Origin: Ornithobacterium rhinotracheale
GTDB taxonomy: Bacteria > Bacteroidota > Bacteroidia > Flavobacteriales > Weeksellaceae
Reading direction: 5' to 3'
NCBI RefSeq assembly: GCF_004088395.1
Contig: NZ_CP035107.1
Coordinates: 429,501-493,500, forward strand
Length of the DNA: 64,000 nucleotides
The notes beneath the pieces are model-generated. The model was not told the DNA's origin, searched no databases, and saw only the letters and a program-made list of their open reading frames with translations. Numbering within the stretch: the stretch's first letter is position 1; each line of letters opens with the position of its first letter. Positions 36,366 through 44,892 of this stretch are shown here, in pieces. Position numbers and translations under genes: made by a program.

Positions 36366-36752
36366 TTATACCCACTCATTGATATGCTTGGCATTACCCA
36401 ACTCAATCTCTTTAGCAGAAATCGTGAAAACCTCCGTTAACGGCGTATCACTTGACGCATCAAACTCCTCCTTGTATTTCACAATATAAGCCTCTTTGAA
36501 CTTCAACTCCTTTAAGGTAGCTTCGCTATCTCTTTTTAGAAAAACAATGCTTCCGTCTTTACGCTCAAAAGAATTGGTCATCCATTCGAAAAGGTCTGTT
36601 TCTCCTGTTCCTTCCACCGTGATATTTACTTTCCCTCCTCTTGTTACTGATGATGGTCTACCTGTGGCATCCGTTTCTTGTAACATTCCGAAATCTATGG
36701 CAAGGATATTTCTCTCCTTACCAGCTACTTTGAATTTTGCTTTAAATGACAT
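36366..36752 (-). CDS. tssD: T6SS tube protein Hcp (TssD)
   Basis: 128 aa (MSFKAKFKVAGKERNILAID ... GRPSSVTRGGKVNITVEGTG ... EWMTNSFERKDGSIVFLKRD ... NEWV). First of three hcp genes and nearest the promoter. The first two Hcps differ mainly in surface-type residues near the C-terminus, so mixed rings are possible. Confidence 0.92.
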   Translation of the reverse strand: MSFKAKFKVAGKERNILAIDFGMLQETDATGRPSSVTRGGKVNITVEGTGETDLFEWMTNSFERKDGSIVFLKRDSEATLKELKFKEAYIVKYKEEFDASSDTPLTEVFTISAKEIELGNAKHINEWV

Positions 36753-36900
36753 AATAAATATATTTAAAAATTAAACAATAATATAACCAATTATGGGATG
36801 TAAATAAATCTATCTGTAATCAAAACCTCAAACTTCGCTTGTAATAAATTCTTTCTATCAGGATTTCAATAAGATACACTTATAGGTTCATCTTGTCCTC

Positions 36901-36931
36901 CAAAGTTAAATCCTATTTTTCAAATATCCAA
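36901..36931 (-). promoter_or_regulatory. putative tssD promoter
   Basis: Minus-strand TTGG, 19 nt, TAACTTTG, a near match to TTTG-N19/20-TAnnTTTG. It leaves an untranslated leader of about 140 nt before the first tssD. The rest of 36753-37040 is AT-rich with nothing else evident. Confidence 0.5.
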
Positions 36932-37040
36932 TTTTTTTCAAAGAAATTTAATGAAAAACAATGAATTTATTTTTATATCATTGTAAATCATAAACATAAA
37001 AACAAATAAATTCAGTTGATTTTCTTAAAATACCCTACTT

Positions 37041-38894
37041 CTAAATTACAAATATACGATAGGGATAGACATTGGCTGAATTGTTTTTTAATTGAATGAG
37101 AAAACTATCACATAGGTATTTCCACTCTGAATTACTAATCTGATTGGTAGTGTTCTTCGTGATATATAAATCCAAAGTTCTACTAAAACCGTTTTTGATA
37201 CCTACTTCTTTTTGCGTTCCCTTTTTGATTTCTATTTGGGTAATGGTATTTTTAAAATGTTTCCAAGCAAAAACTTCAATATCGGCTTCAGTAACAATAC
37301 GACCTCTTGATAGCATCGTATATCTATATTCAAGTATTCGCTCTTCTGGGGATAAACTTTTTCTTCCTCCAAAGGAAGGCAATAACATTATGGCATTTCC
37401 AGTAGGGGTTGCTTTATCAGAGGAAGACACTTTTAGTACCGACCCAGCTTTAATAGCATTGGCTTGCTCGGCATAAGTATGCCAATAAGAAATATGACAG
37501 TTGATGTCTATCTCTCTATTATTAGCTCCTGATATAACAAGATAGGGATTGTCAGAAACCGTAATATTTTGCTCTTTAATAGTCTGCTCCAAAGAGGCCA
37601 AATTTTGCTGAATGTGATGAAGCTCCTGAACATTAGACTGATTGATGACTGAAGAAAATGCTGCGGTTTCATCTTTAATTAACTCTAAAACATAATTTAG
37701 CAATTCTAAGGCATTTCGGCTATCAAATCGAGAAACTCCATTTCTTCTAAGCACAGCGGTAATATCATTAGCTCCATTTGATTCTTTTCTCGTATCTAAG
37801 CGATTTCCAAAGTCATCTTTCACATAGTCCAACCCTAAAAATACACCTTCTCCTACAATCGGAAATAAGTTAAAGCTACCTTTGATTCGTTTGGTTACTT
37901 CGGTATGAATATTGTTGATTACAGGGACACAATTAATGGCTACTCGGACATTTTGGAGTATCTCCGGAGCAATTATTTCTGAAAATTCAAACTTTATCCA
38001 AGCTATATTTTCTTCATTAGCAATTTCTGTTTGTGTAAAATATTGGGTAAATAATTCCTTTTCTACGAGGTTTATTTTTTCTTGTCCCTCTTGAGACTGA
38101 GCCTCTATATCGGTCTTAAGTATTCCTTTTATTGTATAAAAATAAGGTTCAAAATGCTGATTTACTTCATTATAAAGGGTTTTAACCTCATTGTAATTAT
38201 CTTTCATTATCCCAGAAATATTCAAATTCTGAGGAATATTGTATCCTCGATAAAGCCTATAATCTTTACCATTAAAGATAACTTTCACTTGTTTGAGGTA
38301 ATGATAAAATAACTCTTTTTGATATTCGTTATTGATAGTGATATAAAGTAATAAATCTTCGATGGTTTGAGCGTCAGAAACATCAAGCCCACCCCACATC
38401 ACCCCTGATGGCAAAGGAATATTGGCTTGCGATACTATATCTTCAAAAAAGAAACTTTCTTGTTTCAGCATCTTATTACCATAAGCGATATATCTTAACC
38501 GAGCGGTAGTAAGTTTTGCCTCTATGGTTGGGCTAAAATCGACAAGTCTTACGGTAGAACTTGCAGGGTCATAGATATTTTGCTGTTGATATTCGGCTCT
38601 GAATTTATTGTAGAAACTTATAGGCTGATTATTTTTCAAAGCATCTATTTGTAGCAGTGTTCTTGCTGGCACTACGCCTGTAACCTCTTCCGGAAAAAGC
38701 ACTTCTAAAATTCGTTCCATAATCCTAGAACGAGAATTTTCTAACTCATAATCCAGCTTTTCAAGTTCAGAGGCAAGTGCCGACAAAAGTAAATTCACAA
38801 TGGGATCAAAAGCGTGTTCTGATACGAGTTCGTTGTATCCCCAAATCTTTGCTGCTCTCCTTAATATCCTGTCTTTTATATGGTCTTTACTCAT
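37041..38894 (-). CDS. tssF: T6SS baseplate subunit TssF
   Basis: 617 aa. N-terminus KDRILRRAAKIWGYNELVSEHAFDPIVNLLLSALASELEKLDYELENSRSRIMERILEVLFPE is characteristic of Bacteroidota TssF, and the C-terminal YRYTMLSRGRIVTEADIEVFAWKHF is the conserved gp6-like element. With TssE, TssG and TssK it forms the wedge to which the sheath docks. It is the last gene of the long structural operon. Confidence 0.88.
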   Translation of the reverse strand: MSKDHIKDRILRRAAKIWGYNELVSEHAFDPIVNLLLSALASELEKLDYELENSRSRIMERILEVLFPEEVTGVVPARTLLQIDALKNNQPISFYNKFRAEYQQQNIYDPASSTVRLVDFSPTIEAKLTTARLRYIAYGNKMLKQESFFFEDIVSQANIPLPSGVMWGGLDVSDAQTIEDLLLYITINNEYQKELFYHYLKQVKVIFNGKDYRLYRGYNIPQNLNISGIMKDNYNEVKTLYNEVNQHFEPYFYTIKGILKTDIEAQSQEGQEKINLVEKELFTQYFTQTEIANEENIAWIKFEFSEIIAPEILQNVRVAINCVPVINNIHTEVTKRIKGSFNLFPIVGEGVFLGLDYVKDDFGNRLDTRKESNGANDITAVLRRNGVSRFDSRNALELLNYVLELIKDETAAFSSVINQSNVQELHHIQQNLASLEQTIKEQNITVSDNPYLVISGANNREIDINCHISYWHTYAEQANAIKAGSVLKVSSSDKATPTGNAIMLLPSFGGRKSLSPEERILEYRYTMLSRGRIVTEADIEVFAWKHFKNTITQIEIKKGTQKEVGIKNGFSRTLDLYITKNTTNQISNSEWKYLCDSFLIQLKNNSANVYPYRIFVI

Positions 38895-38921
38895 AGGTAG
38901 GTGCTTTTAAATTCTGATAAA

Positions 38922-39350
38922 TTAGTAGGATAGAGGACCTACATAAAATGAAGTGGTATAAATGAGCTCTCTATTCGTCTCTCTAACTAGCCCTTTTAAG
39001 GATAAAACAATTTTCTTTTTAACACGACTTTCTTTACGACTTCCAAAGCTCTCTTGGTTGATCCTTAAATCAATATTTTGTAAAAATAATCTTTTCTCAT
39101 GTGTTTTTATTGATTGAAAAACGGAGTCACATATAAATTGTTTCAATTCATTATCACTTTTTAATAAGTCGAAGTCCATCTCCCACAATTCACACCCATA
39201 GGTGTGATCAAATTTACATTCTCCAAGCGTGGTGGTAATCAACACAAAAAGATGCTGCCTTATAGAGTCTTCCAAAGGGATCTGAACTAAATCTTTCCTC
39301 TGCTTTAAAGCATCAAAATCTATGGGTAATTTATAATACGCTCCACTCAT
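38922..39350 (-). CDS. tssE: T6SS baseplate subunit TssE (gp25-like)
   Basis: 142 aa. The gp25 core is visible: LEDSIRQHLFVLITTTLGECKFDHTYGCELWEMDF, then an edge-strand region ending LIYTTSFYVGPLSY. gp25 proteins seed sheath polymerisation at the baseplate. It lies 27 bp before tssF. Confidence 0.88.
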   Translation of the reverse strand: MSGAYYKLPIDFDALKQRKDLVQIPLEDSIRQHLFVLITTTLGECKFDHTYGCELWEMDFDLLKSDNELKQFICDSVFQSIKTHEKRLFLQNIDLRINQESFGSRKESRVKKKIVLSLKGLVRETNRELIYTTSFYVGPLSY

Positions 39351-39360
39351 AACATTATTT

Positions 39361-40056
39361 TTATAGGTAAATTCGCTTTTCTAATTTACCATTATTAGAA
39401 TATTTAAATTTTTTAGCAACTTTTGCTCTTTGCACCAATGTTAATTCAACTTTGGGAGTGAGCTTCAACATTTTTTCTCTGTAAGAAATATCACCAATAA
39501 ACTTTTGTCCTTGGGCTTTATCAATTACCATAAAATGGTAGTCTGATTTCGATGTTTTAATGACTGGTAAAACTCCCGCAAAGAGAAATAAGTGCTGGTC
39601 ATTATGGTAAAAATCATAAGCTAATGTATTCTCTGACTTACTTCTATAACGGTGTAAGGTAAATTTATTTAGCATATCTTTTTGAGGCTCAAACGCAATA
39701 TTCTCATATAATAAATGCTGGGTATCAAAAAAACGAATACCTAAAAATGACCAAAAACTTTTCTTTACCTTTTTCTCCGAGAATTGTAATATATCTCTCG
39801 TTACTTCATACACACTTATTTCCTTTGTTTTATCATCTGTAAGTGTCAATTTATAAGTCGGAATTTCAATAACTGTATCATTGATTTGAATTTTAGCAAC
39901 ACCTACCTCTGTATCTGAAATGGTAATTTTAATACAATGCCTATACAGAGAGTTATCATTTCTTACAATAACTCGTTCTTCTCCCATAGTGTCTTTATTA
40001 AGTCCTAACGGGTTTTGGTATCCTTTAATTCCTAAGTTTAATTCCGGTAGTGGCAT
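39361..40056 (-). CDS. T6SS operon protein of unknown function
   Basis: 231 aa, starting MPLPELNLGIKGYQNPLGLN, without signal peptide or membrane segment. It is mostly beta-strand-like (KIQINDTVIEIPTYKLTLTDD) and basic. It sits 2 bp after a secreted-protein gene and 10 bp before tssE inside the structural operon, so a structural or assembly role is likely. I cannot tell whether it equals one of the Bacteroidota-specific Tss proteins. Confidence 0.55.
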   Translation of the reverse strand: MPLPELNLGIKGYQNPLGLNKDTMGEERVIVRNDNSLYRHCIKITISDTEVGVAKIQINDTVIEIPTYKLTLTDDKTKEISVYEVTRDILQFSEKKVKKSFWSFLGIRFFDTQHLLYENIAFEPQKDMLNKFTLHRYRSKSENTLAYDFYHNDQHLFLFAGVLPVIKTSKSDYHFMVIDKAQGQKFIGDISYREKMLKLTPKVELTLVQRAKVAKKFKYSNNGKLEKRIYL

Positions 40057-40058
40057 AT

Positions 40059-40592
40059 TTATCTTTTATAGCGGTATTGTTTCAAGCAATGTATATTTTT
40101 CTTTATTTGTAAATCCTGTATATCACTCACAAAAAAATCATAATTTTTTTCATAGCTAAATAATTCTATTTTTGCGATATTCTTTTCGGTAAGATATTTT
40201 CTCATTTTACTTGACATTCTTGTAGCAAAAATTCCTTCACAATTGATAGGATATTCATTTTTTAAAGTTAGAATCTCACCATTTGTAAAATGTATATCTA
40301 TGATTTTTCCTTCCTTAAAGCATACTGAAGGAGTTAAAACATCTAAATAGAAGTAAAGTTGTCCGCCTCTCTTGCCTATATGAAGCACCGCATAAGTATA
40401 CTCAGTATTTTCTGCTCGAAGATAAATGGGATTTACTGTAGCGTATCGTCTTCCCTTTAGCTTCTCCCTCGGTTGAAATACCTCACAATCAGCTTTTAAA
40501 TGTTGTGGAAAAACAGTATCTTGTAAAGTTTCTTGAGCAAATGCTGAACTTCCGATTAGACAACAAAAAACAAGTGGTAATATCTGTTTCAT
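40059..40592 (-). CDS. secreted T6SS operon protein of unknown function
   Basis: 177 aa with signal peptide MKQILPLVFCCLIGSSAFAQ. The mature part has RRYATVNPIYLRAENTEYTY and two or more cysteines (ADCEVFQ, SVCFKEG, INCEGIF), and would be periplasmic. Embedded between tssO and a soluble partner in the structural operon, so it may belong to the trans-envelope complex unique to Bacteroidota T6SS. Confidence 0.55.
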   Translation of the reverse strand: MKQILPLVFCCLIGSSAFAQETLQDTVFPQHLKADCEVFQPREKLKGRRYATVNPIYLRAENTEYTYAVLHIGKRGGQLYFYLDVLTPSVCFKEGKIIDIHFTNGEILTLKNEYPINCEGIFATRMSSKMRKYLTEKNIAKIELFSYEKNYDFFVSDIQDLQIKKNIHCLKQYRYKR

Positions 40593-40606
40593 AATTTAAT
40601 TTTTTA

Positions 40607-41122
40607 TTACTGCACTTGGTATAATTGTTTACATACCTCTAAGTCTATTTTAATTTTATCATACTCTTCTTTCAATTTTTTATTAATAGTACTAAGACTG
40701 TCCATTGTCTTTTGTTCTATTGATAACTGTTTAATCTGTTTTTTGGCATCAATTAATTGTTTATAGGCAATAATGGTATTATTATACATATTTTTATTTT
40801 TCAGTGTATCTTTGGGTAATTGTTTATACATATCAGCTAGTATTGACAAAGCTAATTTTTCGTTAAAAAAATCATCCTTATATCCCGAGGTGCCAAGGGA
40901 GTCCACCGCTGCTTTAACTTTCTCTAATTGATACGAAAAGTTATCCTGCGTTTGCATTTCTTTTTCTATACGCTGGTTTTCATGTTTTAGAAGAGCATTT
41001 TCTTTAAAAGGAAAATAAATATTAAAAGTAATGGCCGCAATCAAAATAGCTACTGATGCAACAAAAAATAGAATAAAAAATAGGAACGCTTTTCTTCTTT
41101 TATCTCTATTAAGTATTTCCAT
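40607..41122 (-). CDS. tssO: T6SS membrane protein TssO
   Basis: 171 aa. A basic start (MEILNRDKRRKAF) precedes one membrane helix (FLFFILFFVASVAILIAAITF) and a long coiled coil (NQRIEKEMQTQDNFSYQLEKV ... KKLKEEYDKIKIDLEVCKQL). This is the layout of TssO, one of the Bacteroidota-specific components thought to replace TssJLM. Thirty-two bases downstream of tssK. Confidence 0.75.
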   Translation of the reverse strand: MEILNRDKRRKAFLFFILFFVASVAILIAAITFNIYFPFKENALLKHENQRIEKEMQTQDNFSYQLEKVKAAVDSLGTSGYKDDFFNEKLALSILADMYKQLPKDTLKNKNMYNNTIIAYKQLIDAKKQIKQLSIEQKTMDSLSTINKKLKEEYDKIKIDLEVCKQLYQVQ

Positions 41123-41154
41123 AATAAAATGATATTTAGTTTTACAATAAATTT

Positions 41155-42312
41155 TTAGTCTGCTAAGAAAGTTCTACTTCGCTTAGGCTGAATAACCGCT
41201 TCGTTTTCATCTGTAACTTCCGAAACGAATATACTACCGTCTTTTTTCTTACCAATATAATCTAAACGGCTCAACATAGAAAACAGCTCTTCTAAGGTAC
41301 GCATGAAATTTTTAATTCTAAAAATTGTGGCATCCATCTGATTATGGTCATAATCTACATTGATTACTTGTGTAAATAAAGATTCAAATTCTCCCTGTGT
41401 AACATTACACCATTGGGCAAAGTAATTGAGCAACTCTTCTTTACCTACCCCTGAACGAGTATCTGTAAAGTTTTTAAGTATTCTGGCTAACGAAATTACA
41501 GACAACAACATGTGTACCGGCGGCATATAAGGAGACAAACATCTAAAACGGTTAATCTCAGAACCCAAATAATTGAGCAACTTATCCGTTAAAGCCTCCA
41601 TCATTTCTACTAAAATTCCACTTTGCTTTTTCGAATGAATTTTTTGTTCAATTTGAACTCCATACAATTCCATCTGACCATAAAACCTATCTATTTCATT
41701 ATATAAATCGGTTAATTTCGGATGAGAAGATACACTAACACAGGGCGGAATGTAAGCCTCATCTATTCTTGATTGGGCATTGCTAACTAAAATTTTCCCA
41801 ATAGTTAAATAATTATTACCTAAGCTAAAAGACTGTTGTAACTCTTTTTCATTGATAAGTAATAATGAATATTGTGGTTGTGTATAAGGGTATCTAGGTG
41901 GCATTTCTTCAGGATCGGGTTCTCCGCAAGGAATTCGATCGTACGGATTTACTGATATACAAGCCATTAAAGTAGCTTCTTCTCCTTCTCTTAACTCCTT
42001 TACAACTTCTGGGTATGCTAATGACACCTTTAATGATTGCGAGGATTCATCTATACATATCCGTGTACCATTAGGGGTTATGGCTTGACATTGTTCTACC
42101 TTTACTCTTAAAAGTTTGTGGCTATCAATCACTAAGTTCATCTTCAGTGAATTCGTCATAGGTAAAAGTCCATAGTTAATCATGGAAGTATGAACGCCAG
42201 TACTATCTATAACGCTCTCACTTATAAAATTTTGCATCTCAACAAAATGTGATTTATTAATTTTCATCCCATCAGTCCAATGGACAGGATAATGCTTTAT
42301 GCTAGTATTCAT
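41155..42312 (-). CDS. tssK: T6SS baseplate subunit TssK
   Basis: 385 aa. Begins MNTSIKHYPVHWTDGMKINKSHFVEMQNFISE, the TssK 'W-x-x-G-x' N-terminus, and continues with a receptor-binding-protein-like beta domain and a helical C-terminus (MVEMMEALTDKLLNYLG-like). TssK links the baseplate to the membrane complex. Part of the long operon between tssN and tssO. Confidence 0.85.
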   Translation of the reverse strand: MNTSIKHYPVHWTDGMKINKSHFVEMQNFISESVIDSTGVHTSMINYGLLPMTNSLKMNLVIDSHKLLRVKVEQCQAITPNGTRICIDESSQSLKVSLAYPEVVKELREGEEATLMACISVNPYDRIPCGEPDPEEMPPRYPYTQPQYSLLLINEKELQQSFSLGNNYLTIGKILVSNAQSRIDEAYIPPCVSVSSHPKLTDLYNEIDRFYGQMELYGVQIEQKIHSKKQSGILVEMMEALTDKLLNYLGSEINRFRCLSPYMPPVHMLLSVISLARILKNFTDTRSGVGKEELLNYFAQWCNVTQGEFESLFTQVINVDYDHNQMDATIFRIKNFMRTLEELFSMLSRLDYIGKKKDGSIFVSEVTDENEAVIQPKRSRTFLAD

Positions 42313-42324
42313 AATCTTCTTTTT

Positions 42325-43302
42325 CTAAAAGTTATTTACTCTATCGTTGTCTTTATCTTTATTGTATTCAAAATCGGCATCTTCGTATTCCGAGTTAAAA
42401 GAATTTTTTTCGTCAATCATATGTTCAGAACGCACACAAAAAATAACACTATTCTCTTCAATTCCATTCATATATAGCGTGTATCTTGGGTCAATATATT
42501 GTGTGGCTTTGTACCATTTAGGTTGTTTAAAAAATACCCATTCGTATAGATTACCATTTTCATTTTTAATTTCAATTTGCTCCGTAGGATGTCTTTCGTT
42601 GTAGTCCAATACAAAATTGAAAAAGAGTCTTCCAAAGTCAATTCGTGTGGGTCCCTTAACACGATAAGTGCTCAATTTTCTCGAATCTTCACTTCTGCCT
42701 ATTAGAAAAGTAAAAACCACCAAATCTCGCATTTCTTCATCACTCACTCCTGCCAATTCTCGATAGTTTTCGGGAAACTGCCATGTTAAGTAAACCTTTG
42801 GTGGAATTTTCATTGCCCTATTAAAAGTATCATTAACAAATGTCGGTACAAAAAATAGAATGTAATGCCCTAACATGAGATAAACATATTGACTTCCATT
42901 AAAAAATGAATATATAAGAAAAAATGGTATAATACCATAGAATGTCACCAATAAAGCAAATAGATACTCCATAGGGGACTTCTCCTGCTCAAACTTATTA
43001 AAGAAATTATGATACACATAGCAGTGAATGCTTCCTATCACCAATGAAAACACTTGATAGAAAATAAACTCATACATCAAATGTTCTGAAAATAACTTAT
43101 TGTACCCCAAAAAAGCAACCATTGCATATACAATTACGATGAGAAATAAGTAAATGTATATATTAGTTTTATACTTTTTATACTCGGGTATCTTCTTTGA
43201 AAAAATAAGCGTAAGTGCAACAACTGCCACAATCAGCAATAGTAATACAACCAAAAGTTGTGGATCAATTAAATTCACAAAGTATTCTTTTATTCTATTC
43301 AT
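42325..43302 (-). CDS. tssN: T6SS integral membrane protein TssN
   Basis: 325 aa with about five membrane helices in the first half: LLVVLLLLIVAVVALTLIF, YIYLFLIVIVYAMVAFLGY, FIFYQVFSLVIGSIHCYVY, YLFALLVTFYGIIPFFLIY and YLMLGHYILFFVPTFV. A soluble C-terminal domain starts with VYLTWQFPENYRELAGVSDEEMRDLVVFTF. This arrangement fits TssN, the main inner-membrane part of T6SSiii. It overlaps the tssG stop by 4 bp. Confidence 0.8.
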   Translation of the reverse strand: MNRIKEYFVNLIDPQLLVVLLLLIVAVVALTLIFSKKIPEYKKYKTNIYIYLFLIVIVYAMVAFLGYNKLFSEHLMYEFIFYQVFSLVIGSIHCYVYHNFFNKFEQEKSPMEYLFALLVTFYGIIPFFLIYSFFNGSQYVYLMLGHYILFFVPTFVNDTFNRAMKIPPKVYLTWQFPENYRELAGVSDEEMRDLVVFTFLIGRSEDSRKLSTYRVKGPTRIDFGRLFFNFVLDYNERHPTEQIEIKNENGNLYEWVFFKQPKWYKATQYIDPRYTLYMNGIEENSVIFCVRSEHMIDEKNSFNSEYEDADFEYNKDKDNDRVNNF

Positions 43303-44237
43303 AGGTATGTATTATAGCCCAAAACGGGGAATTGTTCATTGGATAAATTAAACTCTTTTTGATGTTCGGCTAATTTTATTTTTATTTGAACTTCAACTTC
43401 CAAGGGATAAAAATATTGACAAAACAAGGAAACAAAAGATTCCAAAGCCTGACCTTGAAGATAGTTTCTAAAATCTGTATTTTTTAGTGGACCGATATTT
43501 AACCGCAAATGTTTGGAGTAATCTTGATAAAGACTCCCGATGATACTATCCACTCCTAATGTGAAATTGCCTAATGAAACTCTTTCTTCTTTATCCTCGT
43601 ATAAAGCAAACTCGTGTTCTTCAATTTCAACTTTTTCATCTAAAATAATAGACAAAATTTCTGTCGCTAAATTGATGTCCCCAACCACACGATGGGTATA
43701 GGGTAAAAATCGTATAAATTTTGATACTAATTCATAGGGAAGTTCCTCTGAAAGTTTCCAAAAATTATAAAATAATCGTGAGTCCAATCGATGAGCAATT
43801 TCATGAAATAACTCCTGTTCAAACATTTCTGTATCTACTCGAAAATGAAAAAACTCATTTTCAAAAGGAGAAAAGAAACTCCTTGCCGACTTCTGTTCTT
43901 GTTTTTGCTTTTTATACTCATCAATCATCGCTTCCGCACCCTTATCAAATATATGTTCGTGCGGTGCGTGGGTATAGCTCTGTGGAAGCATATCGTATAA
44001 GCTATCACGAGAAAGGTCGATGGATACCATTTGCAAACTATCATAATGATAATCTATAATGTTTGCCTCTAAAATATCATACCGATAAGCTCTTGAAAAC
44101 TGCCCCTGATGATTGACAATGTACTGCTGATTTGAAATCACGCCATTGCGCAACATATCCACAACAACTGATTCTGCTTTAATGTCGTTGGGAAGTGTAT
44201 TAAGCTCTTTTATTAATTGTGGCAAATGAGCATCCAT
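43299..44237 (-). CDS. tssG: T6SS baseplate subunit TssG
   Basis: 312 aa; partner of TssF in the wedge. Contains FFSPFENEFFHFRVDTEMFEQEL and HRVVGDINLATEILSIILDEKVEI, followed by SLGNFTLGVDSIIGSLYQDYSKHLRLNIGPL (the TssG LGxxxxLG-type segment). It lies 1 bp after a lipoprotein gene and overlaps tssN. Confidence 0.8.
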   Translation of the reverse strand: MDAHLPQLIKELNTLPNDIKAESVVVDMLRNGVISNQQYIVNHQGQFSRAYRYDILEANIIDYHYDSLQMVSIDLSRDSLYDMLPQSYTHAPHEHIFDKGAEAMIDEYKKQKQEQKSARSFFSPFENEFFHFRVDTEMFEQELFHEIAHRLDSRLFYNFWKLSEELPYELVSKFIRFLPYTHRVVGDINLATEILSIILDEKVEIEEHEFALYEDKEERVSLGNFTLGVDSIIGSLYQDYSKHLRLNIGPLKNTDFRNYLQGQALESFVSLFCQYFYPLEVEVQIKIKLAEHQKEFNLSNEQFPVLGYNTYL

Positions 44238-44238
44238 T

Positions 44239-44883
44239 TTATTTTTTATTTTTAAGCCTACCGGCGGCTATATATCTTAACTGAAAATACGAGTCACTAA
44301 AATCATAGATATTCAATCCTTTATTTGTACAGGCTAAAATTCTATTATTCCCTAAATAGAGTCCTACATCTGAAATCGGATGAAATTTATCATATCTAAA
44401 AAATAAGATATCTCCTTCCTTCAAAAAATTTCGTCCTGTAAATAGTTGAATAGATTTTGATCTAAAAATCCCATCGGCAGTTTTAGGAAATGTTGTATCG
44501 TAAACTTCACTGAAAAGGGCTTGAATGAAATAGGAAGCATCTACCCCTACTTGCTTCTCCAATGCTTTCTTTTGATAAGGTGTACCTAACCAATCATCTA
44601 TATAAGCATATAACTTATAATTCGTAATTTCTTTAGGGTAAACTTTTAGAATTATGGAATATTTTTCTTTTAAAAATAATTCTTCGTCTGATAAGTTTTC
44701 CAAGTTTTCATCTACTTTAGCATACTGAGCATCTACTTTGTTTCTTTGCTCTATGATGGATTGATAAAGGGCATCATTGGGGTAATGAAACGGCAACTCC
44801 TTGAGAAACTTCGTCGAATTACAAGCTCCCAATAATAGAGATAAGGTTGAAACTAAACCGACTATAATTACTTTATTTTTCAT
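44239..44883 (-). CDS. T6SS lipoprotein with catalytically dead NlpC/P60 fold
   Basis: 214 aa; lipobox LLGAC at residues 17-21. The second half follows the NlpC/P60 pattern: WLGTPYQKKALEKQ (99-112), VDASYFIQALF, EGDILFFRYDKFHPISDVGLYLGNN. The catalytic Cys of the DCSGF motif is replaced by Ala116, and the His of HVGIYLG is replaced by Asp172. It should therefore bind but not cut peptidoglycan. In the operon between ClpV and TssG it may anchor the trans-envelope complex to the wall. No gene name assigned. Confidence 0.75.
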   Translation of the reverse strand: MKNKVIIVGLVSTLSLLLGACNSTKFLKELPFHYPNDALYQSIIEQRNKVDAQYAKVDENLENLSDEELFLKEKYSIILKVYPKEITNYKLYAYIDDWLGTPYQKKALEKQVGVDASYFIQALFSEVYDTTFPKTADGIFRSKSIQLFTGRNFLKEGDILFFRYDKFHPISDVGLYLGNNRILACTNKGLNIYDFSDSYFQLRYIAAGRLKNKK

Positions 44884-44892
44884 CGTGAAATT

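Noticed and set aside
44239-44883. Active NlpC/P60 peptidoglycan hydrolase
   Set aside because: Catalytic Cys and His positions are Ala116 and Asp172.
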